The translations under genes and the position numbers were made by a program. 64,000 bases of DNA from NCBI RefSeq assembly GCF_902859695.1, contig NZ_CADIJL010000019.1:47078-111077 (forward strand), written 5' to 3'. The DNA is from Achromobacter ruhlandii. Its GTDB lineage: Bacteria > Pseudomonadota > Gammaproteobacteria > Burkholderiales > Burkholderiaceae_B. The first letter of the stretch is position 1. Every line of letters begins with the position of its first letter. Positions 35,097 through 44,155 of the stretch are shown here, piece after piece. The notes under the pieces were generated by a model, which was not told the origin of the DNA, searched no databases, and saw only the letters and a program-made list of their open reading frames with translations.

Positions 35097-35333
35097 ATGG
35101 CACGCGTATGCCAAGTGACCGGCAAAGGCCCGATGGTGGGCAACAACGTTTCGCACGCGAACAACAAGACCAAGCGTCGCTTCCTGCCCAACCTGCAATC
35201 GCGCCGGTTCTGGGTTGAAAGCGAAAACCGCTGGGTGCGCCTGCGCGTCTCGGCCAAAGCCATCCGCACGATCGACAAGAACGGCATCGACGCCGTGCTG
35301 GCCGAAATGCGTGCCCGCGGCGAACTGGCCTAA
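35097..35333 (+). CDS. rpmB: 50S ribosomal protein L28
   Basis: A 78-residue protein starting [10 protein letters not shown], with [14 protein letters not shown] and [16 protein letters not shown], all standard for L28 of proteobacteria. GAGG lies before the ATG. It is followed by rpmG 37 bp downstream, the usual L28-L33 pair, and the two end in a strong terminator. Confidence 0.98.
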   Translation: MARVCQVTGKGPMVGNNVSHANNKTKRRFLPNLQSRRFWVESENRWVRLRVSAKAIRTIDKNGIDAVLAEMRARGELA

Positions 35334-35370
35334 TCGGCCCCCCGCCAATCTGACATACTAGGAGCACGAC

Positions 35371-35538
35371 ATGGCCAAAGGTATCCGCGAAAAGATCAAG
35401 CTCGAGTCGACTGCCGGCACGGGTCATTTCTACACGACCACCAAGAACAAGCGCAACATGCCCGAGAAGATGCTGATCAAGAAGTTTGATCCGGTCGCTC
35501 GCAAGCACGTTGACTACAAGGAAACCAAGCTGAAGTAA
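35371..35538 (+). CDS. rpmG: 50S ribosomal protein L33
   Basis: A 55-residue protein, [20 protein letters not shown] at its start and [11 protein letters not shown] at its end. It is the cysteine-free (non-zinc) form of L33, since the CxxC pairs of zinc-binding L33 are absent. AGGAG precedes the ATG. It is cotranscribed with rpmB. Confidence 0.98.
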   Translation: MAKGIREKIKLESTAGTGHFYTTTKNKRNMPEKMLIKKFDPVARKHVDYKETKLK

Positions 35539-35561
35539 TTCAGCCGGTATCCGGAAAGCCG

Positions 35562-35590
35562 AAAAAGGCCCTGCATCGCAGGGCCTTTTT
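35562..35590 (+). terminator. Terminator of the rpmB-rpmG operon
   Basis: AAAAAGGCCCTGC and GCAGGGCCTTTTT form a 13-bp symmetric stem around ATC, with a T-run on either strand. It ends the ribosomal-protein operon 23 nt past the rpmG stop. Confidence 0.95.
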
Positions 35591-35736
35591 CTTTGGCCGA
35601 GCGCAACGGGGAATCAGGTCGAAACGCCGTTTTCCCTGGCGCGAGGGCGCCGCGCATGCTTCAATTGGGCCGAAACTGCAATCGTGCCCTACATGAGCCC
35701 GGCTTCGATCGGGCTCTCTTGCCAGCGATACCCGCC

Positions 35737-36957
35737 ATGCTCCGTCCTTGCCTGACCCTGCTGCGCCGCGCGCTCGCGCCCGCGCTCCTGGCCCTGGCGC
35801 TGACCCCGGTCGCGTCCGCCAAAGACACCAAAGAGCCGATCCGCATCGGCGAAATCAACAGCTACAAGGCGATACCGGCCTTCCTGGGCCCGTACAAGAA
35901 AGGTTGGCAACTGGCGCTGGAGGAGGTCAACGCCTCGGGCGGGGTGCTGGGACGCAAGCTCGAAGTATTTTCGCGCGACGACAACGGCAATCCCGGCGAC
36001 TCCGTGCGCGCCGCGCAGGAACTGCTGGCGCGCGAAAAAGTGGATCTGCTGTTCGGCGGTTTCCTCTCCAACACCGGCCTGGCGCTGACCGATTTCGCCA
36101 AGCAGCAGCAGGTGTTCTTCCTGGCCGCCGAACCACTGACCGACAAGATCACCTGGCAGGAAGGCAACCGCTACACGTACCGCCTGCGGCCGTCCACCTG
36201 GATGCACGTGGCCGCGCTGGCGCCCAAGGCGCTGGCGCTGCGCAAGAAGCGCTGGGCCATCGTCTACCCCAACTACGAGTACGGGCAGTCCGCCGTGGCC
36301 ACCTTCAAGGCCATGATGAAGTCGTTCCAGTCGGACGTGGAATTCGTCGCCGAACAGGCCGTGCCGCTGGGCAAGGTCGATGCCGGCGCGGTGGTGCAGG
36401 CCCTGGCGGACGCCAAGCCCGACGCCATCTTCAACGTGCTGTTCGCCGCCGACCTGACACGCTTCGTGCGCGAAGGCAACACCCGCGGCCTGTTCGAAAA
36501 CCGCGCCGTGGTCTCGGTGCTATCCGGGGAACCGGAATACCTGGAGCCGCTGGGCGCCGACACGCCTTCGGGCTGGATCGTCACCGGCTACCCCTGGTAT
36601 GCCATCGACACGCCGGCCAACAAGACCTTCGTCGAGGCCTATCGCAAGCGCTACAACGAGACGCCCAAGGTCGGCTCGGTGGTGGGCTACGCCTCGCTGA
36701 TGTCGATCGCACAGGGCCTGAAGGCCGCCGGCGAGGTCGACACCGAGAAACTGGTCGACGCCTTCGCCGGGCTGAAGGTGGACACGCCCTACGGCCCGAT
36801 CCAGTACCGCAAGATCGACCATCAATCCACCATGGGCGTGTACGTCGGCGTCACCGCGGTCGAGGACGGCAAAGGCATCATGAAGGACTTCGCCTACATC
36901 GACGGCGCGCGCCTGCAGCCGCCCGACGAGCAGGTTCGCAAGATGCGCCCGCGCTGA
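35737..36957 (+). CDS. Branched-chain amino-acid type ABC transporter binding protein
   Basis: A 406-residue periplasmic protein of the LivJ/AmiC class. The signal peptide is residues 1-28 (L-L-R-R-A, hydrophobic core, V-A-S-A). The mature part begins with P-I-R-I-G-E-I-N-S-Y-K and has G-G-V-L-G-R-K-L-E-V, A-A-Q-E-L-L, G-G-F-L-S-N-T-G and Y-P-N-Y-E-Y-G-Q-S. Relatives bind branched-chain amino acids, amides, urea or aromatic acids. The start is set at the ATG opening the signal peptide. Its TGA overlaps the permease ATG by 1 bp. Confidence 0.9.
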   Translation: MLRPCLTLLRRALAPALLALALTPVASAKDTKEPIRIGEINSYKAIPAFLGPYKKGWQLALEEVNASGGVLGRKLEVFSRDDNGNPGDSVRAAQELLAREKVDLLFGGFLSNTGLALTDFAKQQQVFFLAAEPLTDKITWQEGNRYTYRLRPSTWMHVAALAPKALALRKKRWAIVYPNYEYGQSAVATFKAMMKSFQSDVEFVAEQAVPLGKVDAGAVVQALADAKPDAIFNVLFAADLTRFVREGNTRGLFENRAVVSVLSGEPEYLEPLGADTPSGWIVTGYPWYAIDTPANKTFVEAYRKRYNETPKVGSVVGYASLMSIAQGLKAAGEVDTEKLVDAFAGLKVDTPYGPIQYRKIDHQSTMGVYVGVTAVEDGKGIMKDFAYIDGARLQPPDEQVRKMRPR

Positions 36958-38834
36958 TGAGCCTGTCCGGACTGCTGTCGCAGCTGCTCAATGGCCTGGC
37001 CGACGCCAGCGCGCTATTCCTGGTGGCGGCCGGCCTGTCGCTGATCTTCGGCGTCACGCGGGTGGTGAACTTCGCCCACGGCTCCTTCTACATGCTGGGC
37101 ATCTACCTGGCCTGGACCTTCACCCGCCACTTCGGCAATGGCGCCGGCTACTGGGCCGGCCTGCTGCTGGCCGCGCTGGTCACCGGGCTGATCGGCGCCG
37201 CCGCCGAGCTGCTGGTGCTCAAGCGCCTGTATCGCGCGCCTGAACTATTCCAGTTGCTGGCGACCTTCGCGCTGGTGCTGATCATCGGCGACGCCGCGCT
37301 GGCCATCTGGGGCGCGGAAGACCTGTTCGCGCCCCGCGCGCCCGGCCTGGCCGGCGCGGTCGAGATCCTGGGGCGGCGCTTTCCGCAATACGACCTGCTG
37401 CTGATCGGCGCCGGCCCCGTGGTGCTGGGTTTGCTGTGGCTGCTGCTCAAGCGCACGCGCTGGGGCCGCCTGCTGCGTGCCGCCGCCGAAAACCGCGACA
37501 TGCTGGCCGCGCTTGGCGTCAACCAGGCCTGGCTGTTCACCTCGGCCTTCACGCTGGGCGCCTTCCTGGCCGGACTGGGCGGCGCGCTGGCCGCGCCGCG
37601 CGTGCCCGCCACCCTCGGGCTGGACCTGGAGATCATCGCCAGCGCCTTCGTGGTGGTGGTGGTCGGCGGCCTGGGCTCGATCCCCGGCGCCTTCCTGGCG
37701 GCGCTGCTGATCTGCTGCGTCAAGGCGCTGTTCGTGTTCATCGGCCAGGCGCATATCGGCCCCTGGACCTTCAACCTGTCGAAACTCACCCTGCTGGCCG
37801 AATTCGCCGTCATGGCGGTGGTGCTGGTGGCGCGCCCCTGGGGCCTGCTGGGACAACCGCCGGCGCCGTCCTCGCAGACACCCGCCGCCGAGCCGCCCAT
37901 CGCCCCGGCAGGCCCGCGCCTGCGGCGGGCCTACGGCGTGCTGCTGGCCCTGCTGGCGCTGGCGCCCCTGGCAACCGCGCACGCGCCTTACCTGGGCATC
38001 CTGCTGACCGAGATCCTGATCGCCGCCCTGTTCGCCGCCAGCCTGCACTTCCTGACCGGCCTGGCGGGCATGACCACCTTCGGCCATGCGGCCTGGTTCG
38101 GCCTGGGCGCCTATGGCGCCGCGTTGCTGCTGAAGCTGGCGGCGCTGCCGATGGAGGCGGCGCTGCTGCTGGGGCCATTCGCGGCGGCGCTCGGCGCGCT
38201 GGTGTTCGGCTGGTTCTGCGTGCGCCTGTCCGGCGTCTACCTGGCGATGCTGACGCTGGCGGTGGCGCAGATCTTGTGGGCGCTGGCCTATCAGTGGGAC
38301 GACGTGACCGGCGGCAGCAATGGCCTGATCGGGCTGTGGCCATCGAGCTGGCTGGCGCGCGGCCCCTGGTTCTACTACCTGACGCTGGCACTGTGCGCGC
38401 TCGGCATTGCCTGGCTGCGGCGCCTGGCTTTCTCGCCGCTGGGCTACGCGCTGCGCGGCGCGCGCGATTCCGTCCTGCGGGCCGAGGCGCTGGGCATGGA
38501 CACGCGCCGCATCCAGTGGGCCGGTTTCGTGGCGGCATCGCTGGCGGCCGGCCTGGCCGGATCGCTGTACGCGTTTTCGAAGGGCAGCATCGCGCCCGAC
38601 GTGCTCGCCGTCAGCCGCTCGGTCGACGGCCTGGTGATGGTGCTGCTTGGCGGCCTGCAGACGCTGGCCGGCCCCCTGGTCGGCGCGGCGGCCTACACCT
38701 GGCTGCAGGACGCGGCGGCACGCAGCACCGAATACTGGCACGCCGTGCTGGGCCTGGCCATCCTGGCGCTGGTCATGTTGTTTCCCGCCGGCCTGGCGGG
38801 CGCGGCGGCCCGCCTGCAACGGAGGCGATCATGA
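36957..38834 (+). CDS. Fused LivH-LivM ABC transporter permease
   Basis: A 625-residue single-chain permease joining both membrane subunits of a branched-chain amino-acid type ABC importer. Residues 1-300 are LivH-like (G-L-S-L-I-F-G-V-T-R-V-V-N-F-A-H-G-S-F-Y-M) and about 320-625 LivM-like (H-F-L-T-G-L-A-G-M-T-T-F-G-H-A-A-W-F-G-L-G-A-Y). A Pro/Ala-rich linker (300-320) lies between them. It overlaps the binding-protein stop by 1 bp and the ATPase start by 4 bp. The frame is open and intact across the joint, so this is a real fusion and not a frameshift artefact. Confidence 0.93.
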   Translation: MSLSGLLSQLLNGLADASALFLVAAGLSLIFGVTRVVNFAHGSFYMLGIYLAWTFTRHFGNGAGYWAGLLLAALVTGLIGAAAELLVLKRLYRAPELFQLLATFALVLIIGDAALAIWGAEDLFAPRAPGLAGAVEILGRRFPQYDLLLIGAGPVVLGLLWLLLKRTRWGRLLRAAAENRDMLAALGVNQAWLFTSAFTLGAFLAGLGGALAAPRVPATLGLDLEIIASAFVVVVVGGLGSIPGAFLAALLICCVKALFVFIGQAHIGPWTFNLSKLTLLAEFAVMAVVLVARPWGLLGQPPAPSSQTPAAEPPIAPAGPRLRRAYGVLLALLALAPLATAHAPYLGILLTEILIAALFAASLHFLTGLAGMTTFGHAAWFGLGAYGAALLLKLAALPMEAALLLGPFAAALGALVFGWFCVRLSGVYLAMLTLAVAQILWALAYQWDDVTGGSNGLIGLWPSSWLARGPWFYYLTLALCALGIAWLRRLAFSPLGYALRGARDSVLRAEALGMDTRRIQWAGFVAASLAAGLAGSLYAFSKGSIAPDVLAVSRSVDGLVMVLLGGLQTLAGPLVGAAAYTWLQDAAARSTEYWHAVLGLAILALVMLFPAGLAGAAARLQRRRS

Positions 38835-39595
38835 CGGCCGCCCTGCCCTTGCTGCGGGTCGATGGACTGCGCAAATCCTTCGGCGGCATCGACGCCCTGG
38901 CGGACGTCTCGTTCCAGCTGGAAGCGGGCCGCATGCTGGCGCTGATCGGCCCGAACGGCGCCGGCAAGTCCACCTGCTTCAACGTGCTTGGCGGGCAGTT
39001 GCGGCCGGACGCCGGCTCGGTGCGGCTGGACGGCCGCGAACTCGTCGGCCTGTCGGCCGGCAGGATCTGCCGCCTGGGCGTGGGACGCACCTTCCAGACC
39101 GCCGCCACCTTCCGCTCGATGACGGCGCTTGAAAATGTGCAGACCGCCCTGCTGTCGCGCGACCGCCTGCTGTTCCGCCCCTGGCGCCGCGCCGAGTCGC
39201 ACCGCGTCAACGAGGCGCTGGCGCTGCTGGAGCAGGTGCAGATGGCCGGCCAGGCCCGCGCCCATTGCGGCGCCCTGGCCTATGGCCAGGTCAAGCGGGT
39301 GGAACTGGCGATGGCGCTGGCGCACCGTCCGCGGCTGCTGCTGATGGACGAACCCACCGCCGGCATGGCCACCAACGAACGCCATGCCCTCATGCGCCTG
39401 ACACGCGAACTGGCCGATACACAGCGCATGGCCGTGCTGTTCACCGAGCACAGCCTGGACGTCGTTTTCAAGCATGCCGACCATATCGCCGTGCTGGTGC
39501 GCGGCAGCCTGCTGGCCGAAGGCCCGCCCGACCGCATCGCGGCCGACCCGCGCGTCCAGGCCGCCTACCTGGGCGCCGACGCGCCCCTGGCCTGA
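38831..39595 (+). CDS. Branched-chain amino-acid type ABC transporter ATPase (LivG-like)
   Basis: A 254-residue ATPase with Walker A G-P-N-G-A-G-K-S-T (40-48), a LivG-type signature A-L-A-Y-G-Q-V-K-R, Walker B L-L-L-M-D-E-P-T-A-G and the C-terminal LivG-like A-Y-L-G. Its ATG overlaps the permease stop. No LivF gene follows: the next gene is on the opposite strand 7 bp away. The transporter therefore either uses a LivG homodimer or borrows a LivF. Confidence 0.93.
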   Translation: MTAALPLLRVDGLRKSFGGIDALADVSFQLEAGRMLALIGPNGAGKSTCFNVLGGQLRPDAGSVRLDGRELVGLSAGRICRLGVGRTFQTAATFRSMTALENVQTALLSRDRLLFRPWRRAESHRVNEALALLEQVQMAGQARAHCGALAYGQVKRVELAMALAHRPRLLLMDEPTAGMATNERHALMRLTRELADTQRMAVLFTEHSLDVVFKHADHIAVLVRGSLLAEGPPDRIAADPRVQAAYLGADAPLA

Positions 39596-39602
39596 ACGGC
39601 GC

Positions 39603-41390
39603 TCACGCGTCTGCCTGCGGGCTTTCCGGCTGGCATTCCCAGAACACCTTGGCGCGGCAACTGGCGCAGATGCCGCGATCCAGGCGGGCGTAGATGGCAT
39701 GCAACGCCGTGGCCTTGTCGGGAAACACGTGATCCTCGCCCAGCCGGTCCAGGAAGCCCGTGCGGCGCCACATCGCCAGCACTTCCGGCCGCGGCCGATG
39801 GAAATACAGATCCCCGCCCATCGCGCGGCGCGCGGCCAGCTCGTCTTCCCAGACCTGGGCGCCGGCCAGGTCGATGAAATTCATGCTCTTGGCCATCACC
39901 AGCAGATGGCGCGGCGCATCGGGCCCGGCGCGCAGTTCCTGCAAGCGCTGCGCCACGTGCGCGGCGGCGCCGAAGTAGACCGACCCCTCCATGCGCAGCA
40001 GCTTGAGCTGGGGGCACTCCGGCAGCGCCTCGGGCTGCCGCTCCAGCACCACGAAGCGGCGCTCCAGCCCGCGCGAATCGAAGCCCATGGTGCGCATCGC
40101 CGGCCGCGAGGTGCGGTGCAGGTACACCATCAGCGACAGCACGGTGCCCAGCAGGATCGCGACTTCCATGCGGAGGGTCACGGTGGCCGCCAGCGTGGCG
40201 GCGGCGATGGCGCTTTCGCCACGCTGGGTACGCATCAATTGCCGCCAGCGCGGCGCGTCCAGCAGCGTCCAGGCCACCAGCAACAACAGCCCGGCAATGG
40301 CCGCGTGCGGGATCCGCGCCAGCAACGGTCCGCTCAGCGCCACCAGCGCCATCAGCAACAAGGCCGAGAACACCGCCGCCAGCGGCGTCTTCGCGCCCGC
40401 CTCGTAATTGGGAATGGAACGGTTGAGCGAACCGCAGGACAGATAACAGGAAAAGAAGCCGCCGACCACGTTCGACAGCCCCTGTCCGACAAATTCACGA
40501 TTGGCGTCGATGCGCTGGCCCGAGCGCGCGGCCACCGCCTTGGCAATCGAAATGGACTGCGCCAGCGCCACGATGGTCAGCGCGAACGCGAGGCTGAGCA
40601 GATCGGGCAAGACGCGCCAGTCCACGCTTGGAATATGGAACGGCGGCCACGGCTGCGCCAGATCGCCCAACAGCGGCACGGCGGCCACGCCCCAGCCCGG
40701 CGCCAGGGCATTGAACCCGGCCGCGGCCAACGCCCCCGCCGCCAGCCCCGCCAGCATGTACGGCTTGCGCTTGTCGAACCGCTTGAGCAACAGCGCCACC
40801 GCGATCGTCACCGCCGTGACCAGCAACGCGCCCGATTGCACCCGATCCAGGCCGGCGGCCAGGCCGAGCAGCAAGGCGCCCGCGCCGTGCGCCCCCGGCG
40901 CCGGCAAGCCGAGCGCATCCTTCAAGGCATGGATCGCGATCAGCAGGGCCGCGCCGCTGGTGAAGCCGAACAGCGCCGACGGCGAGATGAAATGCGCCAG
41001 CGACCCCAGGCGCAGGGCACCGACCAGCCACTGCATGAGGCCGACCAGCACCGTCACCGCCAGGGCCAGCTCGATGTAGCCGGGGCTGCCCGCCGCCGCC
41101 AGCGGCGTCAGCACCGCGAAAAGCGCCAGCGAATTGGCGTTGGTGGGACCGGACATGACATGCCGGCTGGAGCCGAACAGCGCCGCCACGATACAGGGCA
41201 CGATGGCCGAATACAGGCCATACTGCGCCGGCAGGCCGGCCAGCGTGGCGAACGCCACGCCCTGTGGCAGCACCAGCAAGGCCCCGAGCAATCCCGCCGC
41301 CAGGTCGGCGCGCAGCGTCGCGGGGCCAACTTCCGGCACCCAATCGCCAAACACCCGCGCCAGCCACGCCCTGCTTCCCGCCGCCATCAT
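39603..41390 (-). CDS. SulP-family anion transporter with STAS domain
   Basis: A 595-residue SulP permease. The N-terminal roughly 420 residues contain about 12 to 14 membrane segments, including L-P-Q-G-V-A-F-A-T-L-A-G-L-P and S-G-P-T-N-A-N-S. A STAS domain (about 445-560) has M-N-F-I-D-L-A-G-A-Q. The tail carries C-A-S-C-R-A-K-V-F-W-E-C, a compact three-cysteine motif that might bind metal. Substrates of the family include sulfate, bicarbonate and dicarboxylates. It follows the phosphonopyruvate hydrolase gene by 36 bp on the same strand, and so is probably cotranscribed. Confidence 0.9.
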   Translation of the reverse strand: MMAAGSRAWLARVFGDWVPEVGPATLRADLAAGLLGALLVLPQGVAFATLAGLPAQYGLYSAIVPCIVAALFGSSRHVMSGPTNANSLALFAVLTPLAAAGSPGYIELALAVTVLVGLMQWLVGALRLGSLAHFISPSALFGFTSGAALLIAIHALKDALGLPAPGAHGAGALLLGLAAGLDRVQSGALLVTAVTIAVALLLKRFDKRKPYMLAGLAAGALAAAGFNALAPGWGVAAVPLLGDLAQPWPPFHIPSVDWRVLPDLLSLAFALTIVALAQSISIAKAVAARSGQRIDANREFVGQGLSNVVGGFFSCYLSCGSLNRSIPNYEAGAKTPLAAVFSALLLMALVALSGPLLARIPHAAIAGLLLLVAWTLLDAPRWRQLMRTQRGESAIAAATLAATVTLRMEVAILLGTVLSLMVYLHRTSRPAMRTMGFDSRGLERRFVVLERQPEALPECPQLKLLRMEGSVYFGAAAHVAQRLQELRAGPDAPRHLLVMAKSMNFIDLAGAQVWEDELAARRAMGGDLYFHRPRPEVLAMWRRTGFLDRLGEDHVFPDKATALHAIYARLDRGICASCRAKVFWECQPESPQADA

Positions 41391-41426
41391 TCCCCGTCCT
41401 TGTATTCTTTTCGATGCCGGGCGCGT

Positions 41427-42299
41427 TCAGCGCAGGAACTTGCGCTCCAGTTCGCGCATCCCCTTGTCGCCCTGCAAGTCGATGATATCGCGCACCGTGG
41501 GCAGGCCGGCATCCACGCCATGGATGCCGCCCTCGGCGCGGATGCGGGCGAAGACCTCGCGCATCGCGCCCACGGCGGCGCGGATCGCGTGATTGCCGTA
41601 GATCACCAGCCCCACCTTGCCCAGCGCCTGGATGTCGGCCTCGCGCAACTGCGGATAGGCGGTTGGCACCAGCACCAGCGGCACGCGGCCGGACCAGGCC
41701 GCGATGAAGGCCAACACCTCATCCGGCGTGGTCTGCTTGGAATGGATCAGGATGGCGTCGGCGCCGGCAGCCTCGTAGGCGGCCGCGCGCGCCAGCGCCT
41801 CGGCCTGGCCGAGCCCCGCGATCAGCGCCTCGGTGCGGGCAATGACGCAGAAATCCGGATCACGGCGCGCGGCGCAGGCGGCCTCGATCTTGCCCTGGAA
41901 CTCGGCGACACGCACCAGTTCCTGGCGGCCGTCGGCGCGCAGGCTGGTGTCCTTGGGAAAGGTCTTGTCCTCCATCACCACGGCCGACACGCCGGCCGCC
42001 TCGTACTGGGGCACGGTGTAAGCGACATTGATGGCATTGCCGAAACCCGTATCGATATCGGCGATGACCGGCACGTCAACGGTGGCAGCGATGGCCCGCA
42101 TCATCTCCAGGTGCTGGCCGGCCGACAGGATGTTGGCATCCGGTACCGCGTAACTGGCCGACAGTTCGAACCCGCTGCCCCAGATCGCATCGAAGCCCGC
42201 CTCGGCCGCCAGCCGGGCCGACAGCGGATTGTGCGCCGACATGGCGTGCATCAGGGAGGGGTCCTGCAATTTCTGGCGAAAGCGCGCGTGACGGTGCAT
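41427..42299 (-). CDS. Phosphonopyruvate hydrolase (PEP mutase/isocitrate lyase superfamily)
   Basis: A 290-residue (alpha/beta)8 enzyme. D-I-D-T-G-F-G (81-87) holds Mg ligands, and E-D-K-T-F-P-K-D-T-S-L (110-120) is the PEP-mutase/phosphonopyruvate-hydrolase loop. W-G-S-G-F-E-L-S-A-S-Y (40-50) matches the Variovorax phosphonopyruvate hydrolase as I recall it, where PEP mutases differ. It would cleave the C-P bond of phosphonopyruvate to pyruvate and phosphate. The start is set at M-H-R-H-A to match family length; no strong Shine-Dalgarno is seen. PEP mutase or an oxaloacetate decarboxylase-like activity remains possible. Confidence 0.85.
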   Translation of the reverse strand: MHRHARFRQKLQDPSLMHAMSAHNPLSARLAAEAGFDAIWGSGFELSASYAVPDANILSAGQHLEMMRAIAATVDVPVIADIDTGFGNAINVAYTVPQYEAAGVSAVVMEDKTFPKDTSLRADGRQELVRVAEFQGKIEAACAARRDPDFCVIARTEALIAGLGQAEALARAAAYEAAGADAILIHSKQTTPDEVLAFIAAWSGRVPLVLVPTAYPQLREADIQALGKVGLVIYGNHAIRAAVGAMREVFARIRAEGGIHGVDAGLPTVRDIIDLQGDKGMRELERKFLR

Positions 42300-42393
42300 G
42301 GCATGAAGGTCTGGTGACCCGGCGCGAAGGGCTCCGGCTGGGGTCATTTAACACTAAAAGCGGGCCCTGCCCACGCCGGGATCTCAACCCGAC

Positions 42394-42942
42394 TCAAGCG
42401 GTCCCGCCACCGCGCCGCGCCTTCATCGCCCTGCTGATCGCGGCCAGCGCGTCATCGGCCACCAGGCGCGCGGCCAGCGGCAGCAGTTCATCTTCTTCGC
42501 GCCGGATATGCTCGGCATAGGCCTTCGCGAACGCCTCCACCCGCGCCGCCGGCAGTTCGGCGGGACGGCCCGCGGCAACCGCTTCCAGGATCTGCCGCAG
42601 CGGCGTCCACAGCGCCGCTAGCCGCGCATGATCGGCCACCAGCCCATCCACCAGCGCATGCAGGCAAACGGCGTCCGAACCGGCCATGGATTCGATCAGG
42701 GCCGGGAACAGGTCCTCCTCCTCGTCCTCATGGTGGTGCCGCGCGGCGGTCTCGAAATAGCGCACGACGGCCGCGGCGGCGACCTGGGCCGCGGCGTCGC
42801 TGCCGTACGCGGGCAAGTGCGCGGCCAGCCGCCGCAGGGTGTCGCACTGGCGCGCAATGCGGCCGTGGCAGGCCGACAACAGGCCCAACGGATCATCAGG
42901 GGTCGGCGCCGCCGCCGGCCCGCCGGGAAAACTCACGGCCAT
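42394..42942 (-). CDS. Hemerythrin-domain protein
   Basis: A 182-residue all-helical protein with the hemerythrin HHE iron ligands: His26 in S-A-C-H-G-R, H-H-H-E-D-E-E-E-D-L-F-P (68-79), H in V-A-D-H-A-R-L and H-I-R-R-E-E-D-E-L-L-P near 150. The H-x3-E and H-x4-D/E pattern supports a di-iron site. Such proteins sense or handle oxygen, NO or iron. It lies 12 bp downstream of the carboxypeptidase gene. Its function here is not known. Confidence 0.88.
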   Translation of the reverse strand: MAVSFPGGPAAAPTPDDPLGLLSACHGRIARQCDTLRRLAAHLPAYGSDAAAQVAAAAVVRYFETAARHHHEDEEEDLFPALIESMAGSDAVCLHALVDGLVADHARLAALWTPLRQILEAVAAGRPAELPAARVEAFAKAYAEHIRREEDELLPLAARLVADDALAAISRAMKARRGGGTA

Positions 42943-42954
42943 GGCTCACCTCCC

Positions 42955-44115
42955 TCAGCCCGAATGCCCGCGCCACCACAGGCGAATCGAATCCCAGGCA
43001 CGTCCGGCCAGGCCGGCCTCATCCACCGGCTCGAGCGCCACCACCGGAAACTGCATGGCGGGCTTGCCGTCGACCATCACGCGCAGCGAACCGACCGTGG
43101 CCTGGGCCGCGATCGGCGCCACCAGCGGGTCCTGCGGCGTCCAGATCGGCTCGACCTTGGCGCCCGCCGGCACGGTGACGTAGGCGTCCCGCGCAAAACC
43201 GGCCTTGAGCGTGTCGGCCTGGCCTTTCCAGACCTCGGGCGTGGCCACCGCCTGGCCCTTTGCGTAGAGCTTGATGGTATTGAACCCCTGGAAGCCCCAT
43301 TCCAGCAATTCGCGGCTCTCCTGCGTGCGCAACTTGTCCGACGCGGTGCCCACCACCACCGTGATCAGGCGTCGCTGCTCCTTGCCGTTGGGCCGGTGCG
43401 CGGTGGCCACGATGCAGTATCCGGCCGCGTCGGTATGGCCGGTCTTCAGGCCGTCGACGCTGGGATCGAGCCACAGCAATCGGTTGCGGTTGGGTTGCGT
43501 GATGTTGTTATAGGTGAAGGTCTTGGCCGAATCGTAGGTCTTGTACAGCTCGGGGTAATCGCGGATGAAGCGCGTGGCCAGGATCGACAGGTCGCTGACC
43601 GTGGAATACGTGCCCGGATCCGGCAGCCCGTGGGGACTGGCGAAGTGCGTGCCATGCAGGCCGAGTTGCACGGCGGTGTCATTCATGCGGGCCACGAACG
43701 CCTCGACGCTGCCCGACACCGCCTCGGCGAGCGCGATCGCCGCGTCATTGCCGGACTGGATCATCAGGCCGCGCAGCAGCTGGTCCACCGACACCTTGGA
43801 GCCCGGCTCCAGGAACATCTTGGAGCTGCCGGGCGGCACTTTCCAGGCGCGCGTCGAGATGGTGACCTTCTGGTCCGGCGACAGCTCCTTGTTGTGGATG
43901 GCGCCGAACACCACGTACGCCGTCATGATCTTGGTCAGGGAGGCCGGCTCGATCCGGACGGTGGCCGCGTGCGACGCGATCACCTGGCCGCTGGTCTCAT
44001 CCAGCAGCAGCCAGGCCTTGGCCGACAGGTCGGGCTGAGGCATCGTTTGCGCCAGGGCGCCTGACATACACGCGGTCGCAACGAGCAGGCTCGCCGCCAA
44101 CTTCTTCATCAACAT
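42955..44115 (-). CDS. dacC: D-alanyl-D-alanine carboxypeptidase (PBP5/6 family)
   Basis: A 386-residue penicillin-binding protein trimming peptidoglycan pentapeptides. The signal peptide is residues 1-23 (K-K then L-L-V-A-T-A, G-A-L-A-Q). The catalytic motifs are S-L-T-K (Ser59, Lys62), S-G-N (121-123) and K-T-G (224-226); a beta-rich C-terminal domain and amphipathic end fit membrane association. The start is uncertain between the codons at 44133, 44115 and 44109; 44115 gives a normal signal peptide. The symbol dacC versus dacA cannot be decided here. A strong hairpin lies just upstream (44156-44198). Confidence 0.93.
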   Translation of the reverse strand: MLMKKLAASLLVATACMSGALAQTMPQPDLSAKAWLLLDETSGQVIASHAATVRIEPASLTKIMTAYVVFGAIHNKELSPDQKVTISTRAWKVPPGSSKMFLEPGSKVSVDQLLRGLMIQSGNDAAIALAEAVSGSVEAFVARMNDTAVQLGLHGTHFASPHGLPDPGTYSTVSDLSILATRFIRDYPELYKTYDSAKTFTYNNITQPNRNRLLWLDPSVDGLKTGHTDAAGYCIVATAHRPNGKEQRRLITVVVGTASDKLRTQESRELLEWGFQGFNTIKLYAKGQAVATPEVWKGQADTLKAGFARDAYVTVPAGAKVEPIWTPQDPLVAPIAAQATVGSLRVMVDGKPAMQFPVVALEPVDEAGLAGRAWDSIRLWWRGHSG

Positions 44116-44155
44116 AAGGGACTTCACTTCCATGCGGGGTAAGGATGGCACGCGG

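Noticed and set aside
36900..37010. Frameshift joining separate LivH and LivM genes
   Set aside because: The reading frame is continuous and codon use is even through the linker, so the fusion is taken as real.
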